NCBI RefSeq assembly: GCF_022878925.1
Contig: NZ_CP084626.1
Location: forward strand, 1,116,001 to 1,180,000
Length of the DNA: 64,000 nt
From: Caballeronia sp. TF1N1
GTDB lineage: Bacteria; Pseudomonadota; Gammaproteobacteria; Burkholderiales; Burkholderiaceae
Direction of reading: 5' to 3'
Part shown: positions 56,972 through 64,000 of the stretch, piece after piece
Layout of the letters: each line of letters opens with the position of its first letter
Position numbering within the stretch: the first letter of the stretch is position 1
Program-made: the position numbers and the translations under genes
The notes under the pieces: model-generated
Databases searched by the model: none
What the model saw: the letters and a program-made list of their open reading frames with translations, nothing else
Told to the model about the DNA's origin: nothing

Positions 56972-57974
56972 TGCCTTGCTGCTGAACGATTTCTTGCGCT
57001 TCACGCTGTCGGGCGCGCAGCCGTCGCAAACCTTCGGCGTCGCGCCTTCGGGCGTGCGCTGGACCTGGCAGGACGATGGCGTGCTGCTGCTCGAACCCGC
57101 GGCGAACGAGGCATCGCCAAGCGTGATGGCATCGGCGGGCATTCATGGCGATGAAACCGCGCCCATCGAAATGCTGTCGCGGCTCGTTGCCGATATCGCG
57201 AGCGGCGCGGCGCCACTTGCCGCGCGCATGCTGGTGATTCTCGGCAACATCGAGGCGATGCGCGCGGGTGAGCGGTATATCGACGACGATCTGAACCGGC
57301 TTTTTAGCGGCCGCCATGCGAAGTTCACGCAGAGCCGGGAAGCGCCGCGCGCGGCGTCGCTCGAAGCGAGTGCGTTGGCGTTCTTCGAGGGCGTCACGCA
57401 TGCGCGATGGCATATCGACATGCACACGGCGATACGCGCCTCGGTATTCGAGCAGTTCGCCTTGCTGCCGCACACCGGCGCACCGCTCGCACGCGCGATG
57501 TTCGACTGGCTGCGCGATGCGCGCTTGCAGGCGGTGCTTTTGCATCGCGAGAAGAACAATACGTTTTCATACTTCACGGCGCAGGCTTGCAACGCGCTTG
57601 CCTGCACGCTGGAGCTCGGCAAGGTGCGTCCGTTCGGCGCGAACGATCTCACGCGTTTTGCGGCATCGGATGCGGCGTTGCGTCGTCTGATAGGCGGTGA
57701 GCGGCCGGACGCGGATGCGCCGTTGCGCGTGTTTTCCGTGGTCGCGCAGATCGACAAGCAAAGCGATGCGTTCGTGCTGAACGTAGCTGGCGACGTGCCG
57801 AATTTCACGGCGTTTCCGGCGGGCACCGAGCTCGCGCATGATGGGGATTACCGGTATCGCGTATCGCACGATGAAGAGCGGATCGTGTTTCCCAATGCTC
57901 GGGTCAAGGCGGGATTGCGCGCGGGGCTGATGGTCGTCGATACGACCGAGGCTACGCTAGCGGCGCTCGATTGA
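56955..57974 (+). CDS. astE: Succinylglutamate desuccinylase
   Basis: A 339-residue zinc-dependent M14-type deacylase that splits N-succinylglutamate into succinate and glutamate, the last AST step. Zinc ligands are in [14 protein letters not shown] (His, Glu) and in the HIDMHTAIR motif (second His). [12 protein letters not shown] is also conserved. The ATG lies inside astB (17-base overlap). Confidence 0.94.
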   Translation: MTSSADALLLNDFLRFTLSGAQPSQTFGVAPSGVRWTWQDDGVLLLEPAANEASPSVMASAGIHGDETAPIEMLSRLVADIASGAAPLAARMLVILGNIEAMRAGERYIDDDLNRLFSGRHAKFTQSREAPRAASLEASALAFFEGVTHARWHIDMHTAIRASVFEQFALLPHTGAPLARAMFDWLRDARLQAVLLHREKNNTFSYFTAQACNALACTLELGKVRPFGANDLTRFAASDAALRRLIGGERPDADAPLRVFSVVAQIDKQSDAFVLNVAGDVPNFTAFPAGTELAHDGDYRYRVSHDEERIVFPNARVKAGLRAGLMVVDTTEATLAALD

Positions 57975-58424
57975 GCGCTGGCGTTTGCGGTGGCGCTTGC
58001 ACGTTTGTCCGAGCGTCGAGTCGTGCTTGTGGCCACACATCGGTCGCGATTATTGGGCGGCACATCGCCGAGATGTCTATCGAGGTGGGTGGCACGCCTT
58101 CGCGATCTGTCGCGTGTTTGCACTTGTGCGTGGGCTTGCCCGTGCGTTTGCGTTTGGGCTCTAGCTTGAGCTTGCAGCACGCACCTGCCCGCGCACCCGG
58201 CCGTCCATTTGCACTTGCATGAACGCGACCGCCACTTGCAACTTTCCCGTCCACGTTATCTCCACAGTCTGTTGCCGCGACCGCGCTACAATCGCGGCCC
58301 TGTGTTTGATGCGGCGCAGCGATCATCGCCGAGACGTTTGAGCATGGCTTTCCGTGCCGCGATGCTTCGGACGCCGGCGGCATGCGGCATCTGACAGAGA
58401 CGAACGAATCGAACTTGGAAGGAG
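57975..58424. other. Intergenic region with degenerate GC-rich short repeats
   Basis: About 450 bases between astE and the binding-protein gene. The first half has many spaced GCGTTTGCG/GCACTTGCA-like hexamers, which read on the minus strand as a Gln/Ala/His-rich nonsense ORF. The second half holds the promoter of the downstream gene. No convincing gene. Confidence 0.4.
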
Positions 58425-58430
58425 ATGGAC

Positions 58431-59246
58431 TTGATTAAACTGCAATGGCTCAATCGCAGGTTTGCCGCGTTCGCGCTCGTGAGCGTTTCCGCGGCGGCAG
58501 GCATGGCAACGCTCGACGCGCATGCCGCCGACAGCATGAAGGAACTGCGCTTCGGCGTGGAGGCGTCTTACGCGCCGTTCGAATCCAAGACGCCGTCGGG
58601 TGAACTGACGGGCTTCGATATCGACATCGGCAACGCGGTGTGCGCGAAGCTGAAGACGAAATGCGTGTGGGTCGAAAATTCGTTCGACGGCCTGATTCCG
58701 GCCTTGCAGGCGCGCAAGTTCGACGCCATCAACTCCGACATGACGATCACGGACAAGCGGCGCGTCGCGATCGACTTCACCGATCCCATTTATACGATTC
58801 CCAACCAGCTCGTCGCGAAGAAGGGCAGCACGATCCTGCCGAGCGTCGTTGGTCTGAAGGGCAAGCGCGTGGGCGTGCTGCAAGGCTCGATTCAAGAGAC
58901 ATACGCGAAGGCGAAGTGGGCGCCGGCGGGGATAGATGTCGAGTCGTATCAGGCGCAGGATCAGATCTACGCGGATCTCGCGACGAGCCGTCTGGATGCC
59001 GCGTTCCAAGATGCCGAGGCGGCATCGAAGGGCTTTTTGAAGCAGCCGCAAGGCGCGGGTTTCGCGTTCGCGGGACCGGCTGTGTCGGATGACAAGCTGC
59101 TCGGATCAGGCGTCGGCTTCGGCGTGCGCAAGAACGATAAGGCGCTGAAGGATGCGCTCAATCGCGCGCTGAAGGAGTTGAAGGACGATGGGAGCATCGA
59201 CCGGTTCGCGGCTAAGTATTTCGATGTGAAAGTGGTTTTGAAGTAA
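58431..59246 (+). CDS. Arginine/ornithine ABC transporter solute-binding protein
   Basis: A 271-residue periplasmic type II binding protein. The signal peptide ends near AHA (MATLDAHAAD), followed by LRFGVEASYAPFESKTPSGE, the DIDIGNAVCAKLKTKC stretch with its disulfide-type cysteines, and the AINSDMTITDKR motif typical of HisJ/ArgT proteins. GGAAGGAG fits the TTG at 58431 best; an ATG at 58425 would have no spacer. It probably feeds the permease genes at 45.1-47.4 kb, though separated by the ast genes. Confidence 0.9.
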   Translation: MIKLQWLNRRFAAFALVSVSAAAGMATLDAHAADSMKELRFGVEASYAPFESKTPSGELTGFDIDIGNAVCAKLKTKCVWVENSFDGLIPALQARKFDAINSDMTITDKRRVAIDFTDPIYTIPNQLVAKKGSTILPSVVGLKGKRVGVLQGSIQETYAKAKWAPAGIDVESYQAQDQIYADLATSRLDAAFQDAEAASKGFLKQPQGAGFAFAGPAVSDDKLLGSGVGFGVRKNDKALKDALNRALKELKDDGSIDRFAAKYFDVKVVLK

Positions 59247-59263
59247 GGCTTGGTCTTGCTTGA

Positions 59264-59299
59264 GAAAGCCCGTTTCTGGCGAAAGCGGAACGGGCTTTC
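59264..59299. terminator. Convergent terminator
   Basis: GAAAGCCCGTT and AACGGGCTTTC around a 14-base loop, between two convergent genes; it may act in both directions. Confidence 0.8.
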
Positions 59300-59304
59300 G
59301 TACC

Positions 59305-60165
59305 TCACATCGCCCCAATCACCACCGTACAAGTCGTTCCCGCCGCGAGCAGCACGCCTTCCGGCACATCATCGATCTTCACGCGCACCGGCACGCGTTG
59401 CGCAAGCCGCACCCAGTTGAACGTCGGGTTCACATCCGCGAGCAACTCACGGCTTTGCGGATTGTCGCGATCGTAAATGCCGCGCGAAATGCTCTCGACG
59501 TGACCCGTGAGCTCGCCGCCGCTCATCAAACGAATCTGCGCCTTGTCGCCGATCTTCACATGCGGCAGCTTGGTCTCTTCGAAATAGCCATAGACCCAGA
59601 ACGAATGACTATCGACGATGGCGAGCTTCGCCGCGCCCGCCGTCGCGTAATCGCCGCGATACACATTCAGATTCGTCACGTAGCCGTCCACCGGGGAAAA
59701 CACCTTGGTGCGTTCCAGATTGAGCTTCGCGGCATCCAGCGCGGCGTTCGCCTGCTGCAACTGCGCCTCGGCAGTCGATGCCGTCTGCATGGAGTTCTCG
59801 CGTGCTTCCTTCGAGACGACCAGCGCGTCCATGTCCGCGCGACGCGCCGCATCGGCCCGGCGCATGCGCAACTCGGCCGCGCGCGCCGCGACGTTCGCCT
59901 GCGCCTGCTCGACGGCGATCTGGTAATGCGACGGGTCGATCTCCAGCAGCAAGTCGCCTTTCTTCACGAACTGATTGTCGTGCAACGGCATCTGCACGAC
60001 CGCGCCTGACACGTCCGGCGCCACGTTGACCACATCGGCGCGCACCCGTCCATCGCGCGTCCACGGATCGTTCATGTAATGCACCCACAGCATGCGGCCG
60101 ATGACGAGCGCCGCGGCGAAGATGGCTATCGTCATGACGAAGCCGACGAGTTTTCTGATCAGCAT
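59305..60165 (-). CDS. HlyD-family membrane fusion protein (AaeA-like)
   Basis: A 286-residue periplasmic adaptor with an N-terminal membrane anchor (FVMTIAIFAAALVIGRMLW), a biotinyl-lipoyl barrel (VAPDVSGAVVQMPLHDNQFV), a coiled-coil hairpin rich in Ala and a C-terminal barrel. It resembles AaeA/EmrA and would link the inner-membrane AaeB protein to the outer-membrane factor. It is the last gene of the efflux operon. The start ATG (MLIRKLVGFV) is chosen over the longer frame. Confidence 0.92.
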   Translation of the reverse strand: MLIRKLVGFVMTIAIFAAALVIGRMLWVHYMNDPWTRDGRVRADVVNVAPDVSGAVVQMPLHDNQFVKKGDLLLEIDPSHYQIAVEQAQANVAARAAELRMRRADAARRADMDALVVSKEARENSMQTASTAEAQLQQANAALDAAKLNLERTKVFSPVDGYVTNLNVYRGDYATAGAAKLAIVDSHSFWVYGYFEETKLPHVKIGDKAQIRLMSGGELTGHVESISRGIYDRDNPQSRELLADVNPTFNWVRLAQRVPVRVKIDDVPEGVLLAAGTTCTVVIGAM

Positions 60166-60211
60166 GATGCAACTCTCTTGAATATGTTGTTGGCGACGAA
60201 GCGGTCGAGAA

Positions 60212-60412
60212 TCATCGATACACCGCGAGACCCAGCACGCCGCACACGCAGACGAGCAGGCTCGCGCGAAACAGCGCCGGATGCCAGACCACGCGATACA
60301 GTCCGGCCAGCGCCAGCACGCGGTCGATGATCCAGGTGACGAGCCCGCCCGCGAGGCACAGCAAAAGCAGCGTTGGCACGTAAGCTTCGAGAATCGCGGT
60401 ATCACGCGGCAT
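60212..60412 (-). CDS. DUF1656 (AaeX-like) small membrane protein
   Basis: A 66-residue protein with two hydrophobic segments (YVPTLLLLCLAGGLVTWII and FRASLLVCVCGVLGLAVYR). It is typical of DUF1656/AaeX proteins found between the AaeB- and AaeA-type genes. GGAGCG precedes the ATG. It overlaps the end of the AaeB-like gene by 11 bases. The function is unknown, probably an accessory of the pump. Confidence 0.88.
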   Translation of the reverse strand: MPRDTAILEAYVPTLLLLCLAGGLVTWIIDRVLALAGLYRVVWHPALFRASLLVCVCGVLGLAVYR

Positions 60413-62555
60413 GGGACGCTCCTTCAGGCGAAATCGGTTGGAACGCTGCGAACGGCGATTCCGGGTCGAGCAGCGCGGTACGAATGAAATGCAGATGACT
60501 CACGATGCGTTGCAGCCGATGCCGCTCTTCACGCGGCGTATCCGAATCCGAAGCCTGCGAAGCAAGCCTGGCCTGCATCTCGTCGATGGCGTGTTCCGTC
60601 GCGACGAGCGCGCCATCGAAACGCGCTTGCCGTGGCCGATCGAAGAGCCGCGCCACCGCATCGAGCGTCGGGTTCACGACGCGTTCGAAGCCCGCCATTT
60701 CGCGTCGCAAATCGATCACCGCATTGCCGAATTCGAGCACCGCGAAGAGCCACTGCAAGGCCTCGCGTTGCAGCGCGGGCTTGTCGGAAGCGAGCGCGTT
60801 GATCTGCGAAAGCAGGTCGCGCGTGCGGCTTTCGAAATGCGTCGTCAGTTGCGCGAGACGTCCGCGCCGCGCGCTCACTACTTCGCGGCGCAGGTCCGCG
60901 AGCAGCAGACGGCGCAGCCACGGCGCATCGGTCGGCAGGAGCACGGCGAAGGCGATCGCGGAGACGATCATCGACAAGACGAGCGCGATGGCGTCGTTCA
61001 TGAAGCCGGTCGGATCGTAATGCACGAGGTTGTCCGGCCCCGCGAGAAAGCAGAAGAAGATGCAGTAGCCGATGCCCACGCCCGCGAGCGAGCGACGCGT
61101 CGTCAAGAACGCGCCGAGCATGAGCGCGGGCACGAGCGCCGCGCACATCAGCACGAAGCCGTCGATATGCGGAAACACGCCGAACACGACGATCATGCCC
61201 GTGATGCTCGCGAGCGTCGTGCCGATAGCCATTTGCGCGGCCATCTGCGTCGGCCGTGGCGACGACGACGCCAGCGCGCATACGGCAGCGGCGTTGAGCA
61301 CCATCGTGCCGCCGCTCGGCCACGCGCTCGCGATCCAGAACGCGCTCAGGACGAACATCACGACCGCGCCGCGCAGGCCGGAAACCGCGGCCGCGAGCAG
61401 ATTGGTCTTGGGCACGTAACGCGCGACCCAGCGCTCGCGTTCATGCGACGGCGCCGCGAGCGACGCGTAGGTGTCGGCATACGCGAGCATGTCGTCGACG
61501 AAACGATAAAGCAGCTCGGTCGCGGTATCGAATTCGAGTGCGGTGAAGCCGGGCGCGGCTTCGAGCGAGATACGCGTCGCGCGCACGCGCTTGGGCAACG
61601 CGGCCTTGTAGTCGCGCAATTGCGCGGCGGCGTGCGCGGCGTCGGCAGCGTTGCGCACCGGCTCGCCCGCAATCAGCAACAGCGGCGGCACTTCGTGGAT
61701 GAACGGTTCGAGCGCATCGATGGTCGTGCCCGACGCGTTTGCGCGCAGCCGGTTCATCAACTGATGCAGCGCGTGAAAACGCGTGGATGCACTCATGAAT
61801 TCACTATTCAGCCGCGCGAGCCGCCCGCCGCGCCGCCGCGATTCGGGATGCTCGAAAATCGCGACACTGCGCGCCGCCTCGAAGCCGACGATATCCGCGA
61901 CGAAGCTCAGATTGGTGCGTTCGATCTGCGCGCGCTCGAGCTTGCCGGACATCGCGTGACAGACGTAATCGACGAATTGCGTGAAGCGCCGTCGCACCGT
62001 GGTGCGGATCTGCTCGCCCGCGAGTTGCGGAAACACGAGCGCGCTCACGGCGCCCGCGCACACGATGCCGAGCGACACTTCGCCCACCCGCGTCAGGGCC
62101 GACAGATACGCGCCATCCGGATGCTGCGCCGCCGGTATGCCGATCAGCGCCGCCGTGTATCCCGCAAGCACGAAGCCATACGAGCGGAAGTTGCGATTGC
62201 GCGCCGCGCCCGCCGTGCAGATGCCGACCCAGAGCGCCGTCGCCGAGAGAAACAGCACCGGCTGCTGCGAGAACAGGCTGATGAATGCGAGCATGACGAC
62301 GAGACCGACCATCGTGCCGCAGAAACGGTAGAAGCTCTTCGCGAGCACCATGCCGCTTTGCGGCTGCATCACGACGAAGACCGTAGTCATCGCGGTGCGC
62401 GGCTGCTGCATGTCGAGCCGCATGGCGATCCATAGCGCGATCAGCGCCGCCAGCACCGCCTTGAAGATGTAGATCCACGCGAGGCCGTCGGTGCGCGCCC
62501 AATCCGCGAAGGCGTTCACGAGCGATGCGCGCTTGTCGATGAGAACAGTGGCCAT
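60402..62555 (-). CDS. FUSC/AaeB family aromatic-acid efflux protein
   Basis: A 717-residue inner-membrane protein of the FUSC (fusaric acid resistance) family. Two blocks of about five membrane segments (about 25-165 and 385-510) are separated by a long cytoplasmic helical domain. It exports aromatic carboxylic acids or similar, with AaeA and an outer-membrane factor. The ATG follows GAGGAGAACG; 15 further bases of open frame exist upstream. Confidence 0.92.
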   Translation of the reverse strand: MATVLIDKRASLVNAFADWARTDGLAWIYIFKAVLAALIALWIAMRLDMQQPRTAMTTVFVVMQPQSGMVLAKSFYRFCGTMVGLVVMLAFISLFSQQPVLFLSATALWVGICTAGAARNRNFRSYGFVLAGYTAALIGIPAAQHPDGAYLSALTRVGEVSLGIVCAGAVSALVFPQLAGEQIRTTVRRRFTQFVDYVCHAMSGKLERAQIERTNLSFVADIVGFEAARSVAIFEHPESRRRGGRLARLNSEFMSASTRFHALHQLMNRLRANASGTTIDALEPFIHEVPPLLLIAGEPVRNAADAAHAAAQLRDYKAALPKRVRATRISLEAAPGFTALEFDTATELLYRFVDDMLAYADTYASLAAPSHERERWVARYVPKTNLLAAAVSGLRGAVVMFVLSAFWIASAWPSGGTMVLNAAAVCALASSSPRPTQMAAQMAIGTTLASITGMIVVFGVFPHIDGFVLMCAALVPALMLGAFLTTRRSLAGVGIGYCIFFCFLAGPDNLVHYDPTGFMNDAIALVLSMIVSAIAFAVLLPTDAPWLRRLLLADLRREVVSARRGRLAQLTTHFESRTRDLLSQINALASDKPALQREALQWLFAVLEFGNAVIDLRREMAGFERVVNPTLDAVARLFDRPRQARFDGALVATEHAIDEMQARLASQASDSDTPREERHRLQRIVSHLHFIRTALLDPESPFAAFQPISPEGASHAA

Positions 62556-62566
62556 GAACGTTCTCC

Positions 62567-64000
62567 TCACTTCACCGAGGACGACGCGCCGAGCGACGAA
62601 CCGAACGGGCCGATATGCTTCGCGGGCGCGAGCGCCGTTTCTTGCGGACCATTCGAAGGATCGTCGATACCGCCGCCGAGCGCGGAGGTGAGCGTTGCAT
62701 AGGCTGCGAGCCGTTGCGCCCGCACGCGTGCTTCGCCGTCCTGCGCGCGCAGCAATTGCGCTTGCGCGATCAGCACGTTGACGTAATCGGTCAGGCCGCG
62801 CTTATAACCGGCGTTGGCGAGGTCGTAGTTCTTGCGTGCGGCGGCGACCGAGCGCCCCGACGCTTCCAGCTGCGTGTCGAGCGAACGCACGCGCACGACT
62901 TGATCGGCGATGTCCTTTAGCGCGGCGACGAGCGCCGCGTTGTAGTGATCGACGGCCACGTAGTATTGCGCCGATACCGCGCCGAGTTGCGAGCGCAGCC
63001 GTCCGCCTTCGAAGATAGGCAACGACAGCGCCGGGCCGAATGTATAACCCGTCGCCTTGCTCGTGAGGAAACTGAGCAGCGCGCCGCCCGCGAAAGTCTG
63101 CGTGAGCGACGCCGCGAGATTGATGTTCGGATAGAACTCGGCCTTCGCGACATCGATACCGCGCGCTTGCGCCGCCACCATCCAGCGCGCCGCGACGATA
63201 TCGGGCCGATGACCCACAAGTTTGGCGGGCAGCGACGAGGGCAAGGGCAGCGGCGTCGCGAGCGCGAGCGTGGGACGCGTGAGCGCATCGCCCGCGCCGG
63301 GACCTTCGCCTGCAAGCGCGGCGAGCTGATGGCGCGCGAGCTCAATCTCTTCCTGATAGATATCGACCTGACGCTCGTACTCGGGCAACGGCGTTTCGGC
63401 CTGACTCACTTCGAGCTGTGTGCCGATGCCGCCTTTCAAACGCCGCTCTGCGAGATCCGCGATGCGCTGCTGCTGCGCGAGCGTCTGTTGCGCGATATCG
63501 AGCAGCGCGAACGCCTGCGAAAAGCCGATGTAGGCGCGCACCACGTTGGTTTCGAGTTCGAGCTGGGCGGCGCGGGCATCGGCGGCGCGCACGTGGGCGA
63601 CATCGAGCGCGCGTTCGGCGGCGTTATCGTCGCGGCCCCAGAGATCGAGGTCATAGGAGAGCGAAAGGCCGGCGGTGTCGTCCCACGTAGTCGTGCCGCC
63701 GTAGTAGCCGGGGCCGTAGAAGTCGTTCTCCGGCCAGTGCTTGCGTTGCAGGCTCATCGCGCCATCGACGTGCGGCAAAAGCGCCGAGCGCGCCACGCCG
63801 GCTTCCTCGCGCGCCTCGCGAACGCGTGCGGCGGCCATCGCCAGTGTCGGGTTGCCGCCGGTTGCGCGGGTAATCCAGGCATCGAGCTGCGGATCGCGAT
63901 ACGAGCGCCACCATTCCTGGCCGGGCCACGCGGCGTCCGCATTGGCGGCGCGAATGGCGTTGCCGACATCGAGCGTTGCCGGGTCTTTCAGCGGATCCTG
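62567..64000 (-). CDS. NodT/RND outer-membrane efflux factor, 5' truncated by window edge
   Basis: The frame is open to the last base of the window, so the N-terminal signal and lipobox are missing. About 477 residues are visible. It is a TolC-fold OMF of the NodT type: WWRSYRDPQLDAW near the start, an internal duplication of coiled-coil and beta segments, and GFSQAFALLDIAQQT, LPSSLPAKLVGHRPDIVAAR and NLAASLTQTFAGGALLSF. It is the first visible gene of the efflux operon, 11 bases before the AaeB-like gene. Confidence 0.93.
   Translation of the reverse strand, partial: QDPLKDPATLDVGNAIRAANADAAWPGQEWWRSYRDPQLDAWITRATGGNPTLAMAAARVREAREEAGVARSALLPHVDGAMSLQRKHWPENDFYGPGYYGGTTTWDDTAGLSLSYDLDLWGRDDNAAERALDVAHVRAADARAAQLELETNVVRAYIGFSQAFALLDIAQQTLAQQQRIADLAERRLKGGIGTQLEVSQAETPLPEYERQVDIYQEEIELARHQLAALAGEGPGAGDALTRPTLALATPLPLPSSLPAKLVGHRPDIVAARWMVAAQARGIDVAKAEFYPNINLAASLTQTFAGGALLSFLTSKATGYTFGPALSLPIFEGGRLRSQLGAVSAQYYVAVDHYNAALVAALKDIADQVVRVRSLDTQLEASGRSVAAARKNYDLANAGYKRGLTDYVNVLIAQAQLLRAQDGEARVRAQRLAAYATLTSALGGGIDDPSNGPQETALAPAKHIGPFGSSLGASSSVK

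Noticed and set aside
57848..58180. 110-codon minus-strand ORF rich in Gln/Ala/His repeats
   Set aside because: Arises from degenerate short DNA repeats; no ribosome site, and it overlaps the astE end.

Overview
The window is GC-rich DNA from a Burkholderiaceae chromosome, most like Caballeronia/Paraburkholderia/Burkholderia. The basis is strong GC3 codon bias, a tonB-exbB-exbD/bfd/bfr/hemP iron set, a DUF485 plus long-loop sodium/solute symporter next to acetyl-CoA synthetase, a two-subunit arginine succinyltransferase (aruF/aruG), a Gram-negative porin, and DUF3597/DUF2968 proteins. The species cannot be fixed from the sequence alone.

Layout. 1-9.7 kb: iron and redox genes. These are a 5'-truncated polyferredoxin, a GlcG/HbpS protein, hemP with a candidate Fur box and a possible 3'-derived small RNA, DUF1857, OsmC, pirin and a divergent LysR regulator, then exbD-exbB-tonB, a 20-residue membrane ORF, bfd with a Fur box, murI and bacterioferritin. 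9.7-18 kb: class I fumarase, a YqhA protein, an EamA transporter, acetyl-CoA synthetase, and a DUF485/symporter pair, ending in tRNA-Ser(GGA). 18-21.7 kb: a small island after tRNA-Ser, holding a decayed PAAR protein (premature stop) and amidase (frameshift), an intact candidate immunity gene, a YdcF protein and the C-terminal remnant of a tyrosine integrase. 21.9-30.1 kb: many small uncharacterised proteins, a PRC-barrel protein, an RNase H, an SDR enzyme and a porin. 30.5-32.2 kb: a POT peptide transporter and initiator tRNA-fMet. 32.2-40.3 kb: a compact integrated element inserted between tRNA-fMet and what looks like its native terminator. It carries a large serine recombinase, RecT, a RecE/YqaJ-type exonuclease, phage-type regulators and one gene broken by an amber stop, and it has no structural genes. 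40.7-44.9 kb: rpsU, a ferredoxin-like protein, YigZ, a GNAT enzyme, a CSS-EAL phosphodiesterase and an unknown protein.

45.1-59.2 kb is an arginine uptake and AST catabolism locus: two ABC permeases, the ATPase, a GlxA/ArgR-type AraC regulator, astC-aruF-aruG-astD-astB-astE and the solute-binding protein. The proteins would import arginine/ornithine and turn arginine into glutamate plus succinate. Between the regulator and astC, on the opposite strand, sits a 658-residue protein whose C-terminal domain carries the LSGC...YHAG signature of cytotoxic necrotizing factor (CNF/BLF1-type) glutamine deamidases. It has the catalytic Cys-His spacing of CNF1, but its Pro/Ser/Thr-rich N-terminus looks like that of an effector. 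This is the most striking feature of the window.

59.3-64 kb: an AaeA/AaeX/AaeB-type aromatic-acid efflux system with a NodT-type outer-membrane factor cut by the window edge.
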